DNA of 64,000 nucleotides from Dasypus novemcinctus (lineage: Eukaryota > Chordata > Mammalia > Cingulata > Dasypodidae): the NCBI RefSeq assembly GCF_030445035.2, contig NC_080673.1, positions 201,250,216 through 201,314,215 on the forward strand, written 5' to 3'. Below are positions 1 to 11,599 of this stretch, piece after piece (within the stretch, counting starts at the first letter, position 1; the number at the start of each line of letters is the position of its first letter). The notes below the pieces were generated by a model. It worked only from the letters and a program-made list of their open reading frames with translations, searched no databases and was not told where the DNA came from. The position numbers and the translations under genes were made by a program.

Positions 1-320
1 TCTAGGTAAGGAGAGGGAAGAAGAGATATAATGTGGGGGCATTTTCAGGACTTGGAATTGTCCTGGGTGGTACTGCAGGGACAATTGCTGGCATTGTATG
101 TCCTGCCATGGATGTCCTGGGGGAAAGTGTAAACTATGATGTACATCATTATCCATGTGGTGCAGCAGTGCTCCAAAATGTATTCACCAAATGCAATGAA
201 CGTCCCATGATGATGAAAGAGGATGTTGATATGGGAGGGGGGGTGAGGGGAGTGGGGGTTATATGGGGACCTCATATTTTTTTAATGTGACATTTTAAAA
301 AATTAAAGAGAAAAAAGATA
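1..320 (+). mobile_element. 3' end of the L1-linked 3' module, copy A
   Basis: Cut by the window edge. It shares TTTTCAGGACTTGGA, CTCCAAAATGTATTCACC and the terminal GGACCTCATATTTTTT block with the copies ending near 4500 and 46200, and it ends in an A-rich tail (about 290-320). Confidence 0.7.
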
Positions 321-540
321 ACTTGGCATTTTAGAGTGCTATTCTTCTAACTCTAAATGTGGAGTTGAAAATTGATTTATACATGTGATTTTAAGTAGAA
401 CTCTTACAAGGTTCACAGGTATTATTAACTCACTGTTTTTGTAAGTTTACTTTATTTGATTTATAAGATTTACTACAGTATTGGGAAGCTTTGCCAGACC
501 ATTGAAATCCTTAAAATTTAAATCATTTGTAAATAATTTA

Positions 541-1274
541 TAAATGCAATTGAAAGATTTTGAAGAAGTTTAAAAATTTGGTTAATGGTTTTACATTATG
601 GTATACATTTTAGCCTATAGGCATTTATACATTTTTGGTGTAATTTAACATGTCCTATATCCATCATTGCATTATCTTGTGGAATACTTCCATTGCCCCA
701 CAGTTACACTGATTCCATCTATTCAATACCTCTCTCCTCCTCCCCTCAGTGCCCACAGTGACAATCAATCTTCATTACTTGAAGGACCCTATTTAGAGAT
801 ACTTGCAACAATGTTGAGGGCTTGACATACTGGACTGCCCTAACCCATTGGGATCCACCAGTTCTCTCGAGAGACACAATTCCCTGTGTTTGAGAACATC
901 AGTCCTCCCCAGAATGTGGGGAGGACTTCATACTCATTGTATGGGTCTCCACCCAATGATATAACCCAATATGACAAAATGAGCACTCACACACTCCCTA
1001 GAAGCCTGTCCTGTGTCAGATGTCCCCACTTAAACATCTTAAGCAGGTAACTTTTCTTATTCTATTTTCTAAAGAGTTTTCTCAACATTATAGTTTCAAC
1101 CACATACCTGACAATCTCCTATGTTCAAATGTTCTCCCCACCTTCTCCCCAATCTCTTGGGCCATCTGACCCATCCTCCCACCCCTAGGCCCCCTAAGCC
1201 CGCAAAGCCCCACCCAAAGGTATCACTATGCCACAATGTTATCCCTTCCATGTACAAATACTTACCTCCAGCTT
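541..1274 (-). mobile_element. Inverted L1 3' UTR-like segment
   Basis: On the minus strand it ends with CTAAAATGTATACCATAATG, closely similar to the 3' UTR start of the L1 at 31956-38318 and to 1275-1345. The upstream 650 bases match no ORF2 text I recognise. It lies head-on against the forward copy at 1275, as a 5' inversion by twin priming would leave it, but an independent insertion is equally possible. Confidence 0.4.
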
Positions 1275-1496
1275 ATCATAGATAACTGAAAATTTAGGAA
1301 AATGGTATAGTCTAAAATATAAACCATAAAGTAAACCAAAATGGAACCATGTTTGAAAGCTATGTTTCAATATTTGTACGTCGGCTCAGCAAAGATAATA
1401 TGAACATGTAAAGAGATCATTGCTGGGGAAGGGACAAAGTGTTTGATGTTGGATATATGGGAGTACCTTATATTGTATATGTGAATTACTGTGATC

Positions 1497-1514
1497 TAAA
1501 ACTTTTGTGAAGAC
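1497..1514 (+). repeat. Target-site duplication, left
   Basis: TAAAACTTTTGTGAAGAC, identical to 2548-2565. Confidence 0.85.
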
Positions 1515-2547
1515 TATAATAACATGACTTTAAAATGCTGTTTGACCTAATGTAAGGGGGAAATGGAAAGGACAAATGAGTTTATATGGCTACGAGTCTC
1601 TAAAAAAGAGTCTGGAGGTTGTCAGAAGGATTGCCCTTATGCACAACTGAGCAGAGTCTAAAAGACAGATGAAGTAGATACAACCCCAGGTATTGGTTCC
1701 TTTGAAGACTAAAGAGACCCACGGATTCTATGGTCATGGCAGATGGGGTTCACTGCCATGTCAGATGGCCCTTCTCTGGAGCTGGTGTTTCTGCATGATG
1801 AAACTGGACCCAGATGAGATCTCTTCTCACAAGACTCTCATGCTACTTTATTGGAATTGTAGTTGGTGTTGGGGTTTAAGATATATTTAGGGGATTTGAA
1901 TCTCTGGACTGACAATATGATAGCCAGGCCCTGAGTCTCAACAGACTTCAGCTCCTACACTCTGATTTATTGGACTCACCCACTCAGCTAAGATGGAGTT
2001 GAAGAAGGACAACCACCACACCATGGAGCCTAGAGTGCCTACAACTGAAAGCAGGAGGATTGCATCCAGTATCCATGTGGAATCTGAGCCTCCTCTTGAC
2101 ATGGAGGTACAAAAGACACAACCAATCCAAGGTCCACAGAGAAAAGGTGGCATTGGAGTAGGAAAAGTGGACATGGTGGCTGATGGGTATGGGGAATGGC
2201 AGGAAGAGATGAGATGTGGAGGCGTTTTTGGGACTTGGAGTTGCCCTGGATGGTGCTTCAGGGGCAATCACTGGACATTGTAAATCCTCCCAGGGCCCAC
2301 TGGATGGAACGTGGGAGAGTATGGGCTATGATGTGGACCACTGACCATGAGGTGCAGAGATGCCCAGAGATGTACTTACCAAATGCAATGGATGTGTCAT
2401 GATGAGGGGAGTGAGTGTTGCTGGGGGAGAGTGGTGGGGTGGGGGTGGTGGGGTTGAATGGGACCTCATTTTTTTTAATGTAATATTTTTACAAAATGAA
2501 TAAAATTTTTTAAAAAAATTAATTAATTAATTTAAAAAATTAAAAAA
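1515..2547 (+). mobile_element. 5'-truncated L1-linked module inserted into another copy
   Basis: Collinear with the 3' half of the module (compare 3425-4500 and 45130-46200), it ends with GGACCTCATTTTTTTTAATG and an A/T-rich tail. It is flanked by an 18-bp duplication, TAAAACTTTTGTGAAGAC, at 1497-1514 and 2548-2565, which proves target-primed insertion into the host copy. Confidence 0.85.
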
Positions 2548-2565
2548 TAAAACTTTTGTGAAGAC
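2548..2565 (+). repeat. Target-site duplication, right
   Basis: TAAAACTTTTGTGAAGAC, identical to 1497-1514. Confidence 0.85.
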
Positions 2566-4599
2566 ATACTTAATAATTAGGAAAAAAAAGGATGTAGACA
2601 CTGAGGAAGAAATGGAAGTAATTGCCTTGCCATTGTACATACAGGGCAACACATATTGAGTGATGAAAAGCAAAATGTCAAAAACAAAGTTTTTTCATTT
2701 TTTCAATTTTTGATACCCCAATTTATTTTTCCTTTATTTAATTTTTCTAAATTAGTATGTATTCTATATCTAACCTTTAAACCCATCACTATATTCCATT
2801 TTACTGTGAATGGAACTTGGCAATATATTAGGTTTCATTTTTGAAGAAGTTTTGGACCACAGAGAGGATCAACTATGGCAGGGAGGAACACTGGTGTGGG
2901 GTATTATTGATGGGGGGACATGGTTGGGAGGGAGCTCTACAGGGCAAGTGTACAGGGTACATAAAAATGTTTGGATATTTTCATAGTAGTTGCAGTTAAA
3001 AATGACAACTGAGAGAGTGCTAAGTTCCTAGCCAGGGGAGCTCTATCACATTCCCCAATGGAACAGCAACAATCCCCCAAGTGTATTGGCAAAGACCAAT
3101 AAAGGATAGTCCCAACAATGAGCCCTTGATACTGATGACTATGCTTATGAGCCTGTGTGCCTGTAATATGAACTAGGCCTAGAGCTGCAGGGTGCCTAAG
3201 AGATCCCTCCTGAGAGCCTCCATGTTGCTCAAATGTGCCCACTCCCTAAGCCAAACTCAGCATGTAGATGCATTACCTTTCCCCCAGTGTGGGACATGAC
3301 TCCCAGGGATGAGACTCCCTGGCACTGAGGGATTACTACCAAACACCAGCTGATGATGTAACTAGAAAAAGACCTTGAATAAAAGTGTCACCTCGCATCA
3401 GCAGAACATCTCAGCCTACATGTAATATCAGGTGTTAAAAACTGCTTTTTGACCTTGAATAAAAGGAGGAAATGGAAAGGACAAATGAATTTATATGTCT
3501 GAGTTTCCAAAAAAGAGTCAGAAGGTCTTCAGAGGGGTTGCGCTAATGCAAACCTCAGCAGGGTCCCAGAGACAGCCAAAGTAGATACAACCCCAGTTAC
3601 TGGTTCTCCTGAGGGTTACAGAGACCCACAGGTTCTATGGTCATGGCAGATGGTGCTGGAGTTCAGTGCCATGTCAGTTGGCCCTACTTTAGAGTTTGTG
3701 TCCTGGGTGTGATCGAGTTGGACTCAGATGGGACCTTTCTACACATGCCTCTTTGGTCATTTTTACTGAACCTGTGATTGGCACTGGGGTTTAGTGTATA
3801 CTCAGGAGACCTGAATCTCTGGACTGTCCATGTGGCAGCCAGGTCCTGAGCTTCAGCAGGCTTGTAACACCTACCCTCTGGTTTTTTGGACTTTCCCTGG
3901 CCAGCTAACAGGGAGGTGAAGAAGGTCAACCACCACACCAGGGAACCAAGAGTGCCTACAGCTGCAAGCAGGAGAATTGCATCCACCATCCATGTGGAAT
4001 CTAAGCCCCCTCTTGATATAAAGGTGGAGTGGACATAAACATCCCAGGGTCCACAGGATGGAGGAATAGAGAATGGATTAGAGTGGACTTACTGATATTC
4101 TATTATGGAACTATCGTGATTAGTAATGGAAGAAATTGCAGCATTGATGTGAAGGAAGTGGCCATGGTAGCTGCTGAGGGCAGGGAGAGGGAAGAAAAGA
4201 TATGATGTGGGGGCATTTTCAGGACTTGGAGTTGTCCTGGGTGGTGCTGCAGGGACAGATGCTGGACATGGTATGTCCCGCCATGGCCTACTGGGTGGAC
4301 TGGGGGAGAGTGTAAATTACAGTGTAAACCACTATCCATGTGGGGCAGCAGTGCTCCAAAATGTATTCACCAAATGCTATGAACGTGCCATGATGATCAA
4401 AGAGGTTGCTGATGTGGGAGGAGTGGGGTGAGGGGATGGGGCATATATGCGGACCTCTTATACTTTCTGAATGTAACACTTAAAAAAAATAGAGAAAAAA
4501 ATTTGTGATTGGGACCAAGTACTATTTTCAGATCACTTGTAAGCCATTGTTTAAGTTTGCTGGCATACAAAAAGCTTTTTAAGCTCAGGTAGAAAGTGC

Positions 4600-4978
4600 T
4601 GGTGGTTTAACAAGATCTGTTTCTCTTCTTCATTGGGGGGCACTACCTTTCCCTCCCCCGTGCAGCTAGGAGTGGCCAAGTGACAGACTGTGCCATTTCT
4701 AGTCTTGGTCTGTGAAAACCTCTCCTGAGCCGTCATGCTCTCCCTCTCCCTTTACTGATGACCGGGGCTACTTTGCAAGCCACTTGTTGGAGGTGCCAAA
4801 ACCTTGGTCCCTTGGGTCCCTGAATGACTTCATGGGATATGGGGCATCCCCCCTCCCACTTTTTTACTTGTGCTGACCTGGAACCAACCGGGACTTTCAT
4901 GTAAGCAAGAAATCAACTTCTATTGTGTTGGGCCACTCCACGTTTGGGACTATTTGTTGCTTCGTCTACCCTGATACA
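4600..4978 (+). mobile_element. Old MaLR/MLT-like LTR remnant
   Basis: The 3' end reads AAATCAACTTCTATTGTGTT, TATTTGTTGC and CTGATACA, resembling the end of mammalian MLT-type LTRs. The 5' limit is not clear. Confidence 0.45.
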
Positions 4979-5062
4979 TTAACTGAATAATGAAGCCTAA
5001 GAAAGGATTAGGTCTCAGGATTTGTAACCTGAATAAGTTGGAAATTATCTTTTAAAAATCAG

Positions 5063-5071
5063 AGTAAACTT
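5063..5071 (+). repeat. Target-site duplication, left of SRPK2 pseudogene
   Basis: AGTAAACTT occurs here and again at 5901-5909, bracketing the retrocopy; this is the footprint of L1-driven retroposition. Confidence 0.85.
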
Positions 5072-5900
<829 letters not shown>

Positions 5901-5909
5901 AGTAAACTT
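5901..5909 (+). repeat. Target-site duplication, right of SRPK2 pseudogene
   Basis: AGTAAACTT follows directly after the A-rich tail of the retrocopy and matches the left copy at 5063-5071. Confidence 0.85.
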
Positions 5910-8100
5910 CTGAATAGTTTTGCACCCAGAAATCACCTCTGCAAAACTTCACATTGGTGGCAGTTTTCGATTGAGGCCTCGTAGATGACAGACCTGCTGG
6001 AGAAGGTTGGCATCTTCTTTCTTCTCCATCTCTGCTCTCCATTTCCTACCATGAACGAGTCAAAACCCTGCTAGAAGGGAGCTCCCAGATCAAGGTTAGT
6101 GCCAAGGGAAAGGTTAAAAGCAGCTCCTTTTCAGTTCTTAAAGGTAATAAACAGTTAAAAAATAATAATTGGAAAGTACAGAAGAGTGGAAAAAATACAA
6201 TAAAAAGATGGCCACTGCTAATATTCTAGTTCTTAGTTTTTCCAGCTCATGTTTTGTTTTACACGGGTGAGGTCACATCATGTACCAAAGCTTATGTCTT
6301 ATGTTGGGAATTAAGGAGGTGAAGTTTGGAAATTTAAGTTCAAAAATAGACTCAGGAGTCAGACCTCAGCTTCATTGCTGGTGGGAGAATTCGGCTTGAC
6401 TCTGCCCTCAAAAGCAGGCTTGCTGATGTCAGCTTTAGGGCCGACCGCGTGGAGATTTTGCCTTCAGGGTGGCCACTCACCTGGCCATCGGCATGGGGAG
6501 ATCCCTGCCTCACAAGCCCGTTTGAAACTTTGGACGTGAAGGAGAGAACTAGGCTGCACAGTTTTTGCACATCAATAAACCTATCTGAGAAAAGCGAATT
6601 AATGTAGGTCAGATTCTTATTGTAAAAAGGACTCCATTTTCTCGATTCGATGTTTGACAGCTGGCAACTTTCAAACCTTACCTTCTCAGTGCCCCACATC
6701 TGGGCCAGCTGATAAGGAACCTGCGTGTTCTCTCCTTCCGTGCCAGCGGGAGACTCAAACCGTTCCAGGAGCTCTCAGCCTGCCTGCGTGACAGTCCCAC
6801 GCCAGGTATCCTTGAGATACCTGCCCTGCTCTCCCCAGAGACATCCATTCTACAAGTAATAAACCTTTTCATCGCTGCTCAGTGTGTCTGTGGCGTCTGT
6901 GGTCTCAACATTCAACCCGAATTTTGGGTGGTGCAGATGACCAAAATACTCACCATGACGAATCAGATGAATCACTTCTCATTATATATGCACATGTGTG
7001 CATTTTGCTAAATGACCTGCTCTCAACAAAGCTGGACATAAAGATTTCTCAGATCTTGGTTGTGAACCTTTAGGATAGCTGGTTAGAAGCATAGTTTCTA
7101 GAGGAGGGGCATGATTATTTTAAGGCTCCTGAACAGCTTTCAAAATGTTGAGCCAACTTGCAACAGAGTCAACGGGTGCCTCTCAGACCCCCAATTACGG
7201 GGAGCTCAGCAGACGAAGGGCTCTAGCTGCTGCGCCCTGAAACTCATCGGCAGGTCTGGGAGGGGCAGGCCTTCCTGGAGGGCGAGCTCTGCCCGATGAC
7301 ACTTGCATGGCATTGCTACACCTTGCTTAGCCCGGGTGGCTAAGATGCTTCCGGCACCTCCCTTCCCTCTCTCCTTCACTTGGGGCCAGGCAGACCTCTT
7401 GGTCTGACAGCAACCCTGGCCTTCCCTGGCTCCCTCTCCATTTTCTCCCATAGGTGCTTCCTCTAACACAGTCGTTGCACATTTATTTCCATCTTAGTGT
7501 CCACTTTTTGGGAGGCCTGGACTGACACATAGGAAGATGTGGACAACCCTCCAACCTGAAATTCCGAGCTCCAGTCTGAGCCCTGCCCCTTGCAAGCTGC
7601 AGGAATGCGCGCCGACGTGCGCAGAACTTTCCCTCGGAAGCTTGCTTCTGCACCTGGGGAAAGGGGATTACGACATTCACTTTTCAAAGTCATGCACAGT
7701 GCACAGACGTGGCCACCTGCCCTCCCTGGGTGCCCAGGAGCAGGGTCGGCCTGTTTGAACATTTGCAAACACTCATGCAACGACACACGGGCACCACGGG
7801 TCCTCATCTCAGGGCATTTCCTGATGGGAAACCTCACAACCGCCCCCTCCAGCCATCAACCCTGGGCCAAGTTTCCCTGAGTCCCAGGAACTTGGGTCAA
7901 ACCCCACCCAGGCAGGCTCTTGCACGTGAGTCAGGAAGCACGAGTCCTGGCCCACAGATTTGGCTCACAGCTAGTGCACCTGGGGTAGGGTGGCCAGTAG
8001 AGGTGCTTTGGGAACAAAGTCTGCACAACTCTAAGAGTCAGCAGATCCCTGGAAACAATTCGCATAACGAGGTTAGCAGGAACGGTCCCAGAGCTCGGGC
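5910..8100. other. Unique intergenic DNA
   Basis: Mixed-composition DNA with no supported gene. Overlapping frames on both strands at 7460-8190 reflect GC content and show no domain I recognise. The LTR-like region at 6340-6930 lies inside. Confidence 0.5.
6340..6930 (+). other. Unclassified LTR-like region
   Basis: It holds two AATAAACC signals (about 6572 and 6858), the second followed by a TGTGTCTGTGGCGTC stretch as in some LTR R/U5 regions. I find no partner copy and no clear termini. The 115-residue minus frame across it has no recognisable similarity. Confidence 0.25.
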
Positions 8101-8104
8101 ACTG

Positions 8105-8200
8105 CTGGGAAGGCTCGCTCCACTTCCTCTAGCTCTTCTGCTGTGTTGGCCAAGTCACCTATCCTTTCTGAGCCTCCATTTTTAATATCTGACATGGGAA
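8105..8200 (+). repeat. MIR fragment
   Basis: TGCTGTGTTGGCCAAGTCACC then CTTTCTGAGCCTCCATTTT, the core of a MIR SINE. Confidence 0.55.
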
Positions 8201-8744
8201 GGATCAATCGCTGCTTCTTTTCCCTTGGGCATCTTCTTACTTTTGAGAGGTTCTGGGGCTTGACCTCCAACTTGGGAGAAATTCATGGATACCGGAAGCA
8301 TGTACCCGCTCCATTCTTCTCTTCATGTTGGGTAATTAGATCTTTAGGGAATACTTTCCTCCCCTCACAGGAGTATTTATGATAATGATCACTTTGTTGA
8401 TGCTACAAATCGCTTTCCTGAGTGATTGCTCTGTGCCAGGAGCTGCAGTGCTCGACCTCACTCCAATCACATAGGGCAGATGCTTTCAGTATTTTCATAC
8501 TAGAGGAGGAAGGTGAGGCTCAGAGAGGTGACATACCGGGACCCAAATTTACATGGAATTTTGATGAATCCTCCCTGGTGCCAGGGGCACTTCTTGGTTT
8601 TCTTCTGGGGTGGGGGGGGGGGGGGCTTTGGGATGAGCATGAGGGTGGTCCGTCCTGGGGAAGGCTCTGTGGGCACTGCTGGGAATGAACCTTTCTCCTC
8701 TTAACTGAAACATCTCAAACACTGCTAAAAAAGTACAGAAAGCA

Positions 8745-9130
8745 ACCTAACAAACACCCATGCTTCACAACCAGCATTAACAAACCTTACCATTTTGTTG
8801 TGTTGGCTCTGGTTTATTAATTTATTGTTTTAAATTTTTAAAGAAATAAAACCCTCCAGATAGAGTTGGGGTCCCATCTCCACCTCTCTCCAGGACCACA
8901 CCTGCCCCACCCCGTTTTCTATTATGTGTCTTGCTCGTGTTTTGACTGCACCTGTGTATACTCACAAGTAAAAAGTGATGGTGTTTCATGGGTTTTAAAC
9001 TCTATAGGAATGGTTTCATGCGGTAATGACCACTGGGTAGGCTGCCTTTTTCCTACTCAGCCTCATTCTTGAACTCTGTGTCGCTCCAAACAGATCTGGT
9101 CAATTTTCTTGAGATGTTATATAATACCCA
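8745..9130 (-). mobile_element. Old LINE fragment (tentative)
   Basis: AACAAACACCCATGC, then AAAGAAATAAAACC and GGTTTTAAACTCTATAGG, resemble the antisense of an old L1 3' end. It is strongly diverged. Confidence 0.3.
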
Positions 9131-9181
9131 GTCACACAAATGCACTACAATGGATAGTTCCATTTCCCTAGTGATGGGGCT

Positions 9182-9647
9182 TGTAGCAGTTTGATATAAT
9201 TGATGAATTCCAAAAAAGAAATATTGGATTATGCTTTGTAATCTGATCTGTACCTGGGCATGACTGAGTTACGATTAGGGTGTTGAGTCATAGATAAAAG
9301 GCATGGTGAAGAACGGAGTTGAGGGCTTTTCATGTTGGAGTTTTGATGTTGGAGTTTGATGCTGAAGACTTAAGCTGGAGCCCTGAGAAGTCAGCATGCA
9401 GAGGAAAGAGAAGCCAGCCCCAGGAATGAAGGAAGCTTGAAGCCAGAGTAAAGCAAGCCCCAGGAACGTAGGAACCCAGGAAGCCTGAACCCCCGCAGAC
9501 ATTGGCAGCCATCTTGCTCCAAATAGACTTTGGTGAGGGAAGTAACTTATGCTTTTGGGGTAAGTTCCCACCCCAAATAAATACCCTTTATAAAAACCAA
9601 CCAATTTCTGGTATTTTGCATCAGCACCCCTTTGGCTGACTAATGCA
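9182..9647 (+). mobile_element. Solitary LTR of an endogenous retrovirus-like element
   Basis: Begins TGTAGCAGTTTGATATAATT and ends GGCTGACTAATGCA, with AATAAA about 75 bases before its end (CCAAATAAATACCC), the usual LTR order. It is homologous to 59581-60052 in reverse. No internal viral region is present here. The expected 5-bp duplication is not exact (flanks GGGCT and TGGGT). Confidence 0.75.
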
Positions 9648-9769
9648 TGGGTATATGTTGCTTTCAATTCTTTGCCATTTATAGTAGCAAGTGCTTAAAT
9701 AAACAGCCTTAGGTGTGTTTCCTTGTGCAAAGTCTTCTCTGGTCAAGACAGAGGAGTGCAGTCGCCCTC

Positions 9770-9850
9770 CCTGCCCCTTCCTCCCCCCTCCCTCCCCACT
9801 CCTTCTTTCCTCCTCCCCTCCCTCTTTCTTTCCTTTCTTCTCTTATTAGT
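9770..9850. repeat. CT-rich low-complexity tract
   Basis: Nearly all pyrimidine on the plus strand (CCTCCCTCCCC and CTTTCTTTCC runs). Confidence 0.85.
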
Positions 9851-9924
9851 GCACAGGACTACACTATTTATAATTCTCAGTTCACAGCTCTCTCTCATTA
9901 TTGATCCATTGATAGCCCACTTAA

Positions 9925-10090
9925 CTATCTCTATTTTCTCTCTGTGATCTCTATCTACCTCCATCTAATCTATATCATTCCATCTTTCTATTACCTGTCT
10001 GTCTCTACTTATCTATATATCTATGTATCTATCCATCTATCTAATCTCTCTCTTCCTATCTATATGTATCATATATCTATCTAACCTAGC
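9925..10090. repeat. Degenerate (CTAT)n microsatellite
   Basis: Repeated TATCTATC and CTATCTAT wording with many substitutions. Confidence 0.8.
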
Positions 10091-10589
10091 TATTTTATAG
10101 ATTATAAATTATGTATTCATAAACAGTTATTTTTAATAATATAAACAGAGCTATCTAATCGATTTACAATTTAATTATTTTTAATAATGTAACAAACAGT
10201 GGAAAATCCATCACTGAAACAAAATCTAGCTGGTATCTAACCATGTATTTCTCCATCCTCCCACCTGCAGCTTCCGTCTACCTGGAGACAGAGGGACTCC
10301 TTGGATTTCCTTCATGAGGGCGCAAGGGCAGCCCACGGTTAGATGGCTCAGTGGGCACGCTGAGAGGTTCTTTGCATTTTTTTCTATGACTCCCTTATCA
10401 GTTATGTGTGGTCCAACTACCTTCCCCAAACCGTGTTTTTCCTATTTGGCTAAATATTGCTAAATCGCTCTCAAGGGGCGGCGTAAGTGCACTCTCCTGG
10501 CATTGTGGAAGGCCCCGGCAAGTGCTGGTGTTGTCAGACTTTACTTCCGTTTGCCTGTCTGGTGAAAAGCCGCACAGCCTCTTCATTGC

Positions 10590-11580
10590 TCCATCATGCA
10601 TTTTTAAGATCTCTAGGGAAAATGAGTATTGTCATATACTTGTGGGCCATTTGGATTTTCTCTTCTGTGAACTGCCGGCACCTATATTTTTCCATTTATT
10701 ACTCTTCTATTGTCTTTCTTTTACTGATTTAAAGACATTTTAATTTTTTGTCCATTCTACAGGCTATGAATGGCTTTTCTCGGGCTCGGTTTTGTCTTCT
10801 AATTCTTTGCGGAGCCTTTTGTCATATACACTTTAAATTTTTATGTGGTCACATTTATTTATATATTTGTGATTTGTGCTTTTACATTTTAAGTAGCCTT
10901 TTCTACACTAACGTCATTAGATGCTTTTGGCAACAATTTAGAAGTTTTATTTTTTACATAATACTCTCTGCTCTAGGAGGAGTGTATTCTGATAAACGGA
11001 GTGAGGAGAGGATATCTACTTATTTATTTTCATGTGGCTGTGCCTGGTTGTTCCAACACTAATTCTTGAATAATCCCTTTTTTCTCGGGTGATTTGTAAT
11101 GCAAGTTCTGTGCCCATATATGGGAGCACGGGAGCCCCTTCTGGACACTTTCTCTTTCATTAACTTATTTTTCTATCCCCGGGTCAACAAGACACTATTT
11201 TAATTACTATAGCATAATATTTTGATATCTAGCAAACCAGTTTCCCTTCTTCCTCCTCTTTTCCCCACCCTTTCTTGTCCTGCAACGTTGTCTTGGTTAT
11301 TCTGACATCTTTACTCTTTATGAGTTTTATAATTCCTGACATTTTCACTGACATTTCATCACATTTATAGATTAATTAGGGGGGAAATAGACATCTCTGA
11401 GACATTTCTTACTTTGAGAATTTCTGCCAGCTTAAGAGATTGGAGATGTGAAATTGTTTTATTTTCCAATCCAGAATGTTCTGGTTCCTCTATATTTCTT
11501 CTAAATCCTGTTTAAAAATTATAGGCTTTTCTCTTTAGCTCATCCCTCTCCTTCTGTTCTTTACATTCACAGCTAAAATA
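10590..11580 (-). mobile_element. Old L1 (L1M type) remnant
   Basis: Antisense ORF2 signatures on the plus strand include CACTATTTTAATTACTATAG (about 11191) and TTGTCTTGGTTATTCTGAC (about 11288). It is decayed, with no long frame. Confidence 0.65.
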
Positions 11581-11599
11581 CCTCTCTACCTGGAAATCT

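Larger units (their letters stand above)
1275..4502 (+). mobile_element. L1-linked 3' module, host copy, split by a second copy
   Basis: Its first part (1275-1514) starts with L1 3' UTR text (GTCTAAAATATAAACC, as in the L1 at 31956-38318). It resumes at 2566 and runs to an A-rich end near 4502; joined length is about 2.17 kb. The 2566-4502 part is collinear with 44255-46200. The middle (1515-2547) is an inserted second copy. I see no convincing coding potential beyond short frames. Confidence 0.7.

Noticed and set aside
9182..9647. A complete endogenous retrovirus
   Set aside because: Only a single LTR is present at each site, with no internal region or retroviral genes between paired LTRs.
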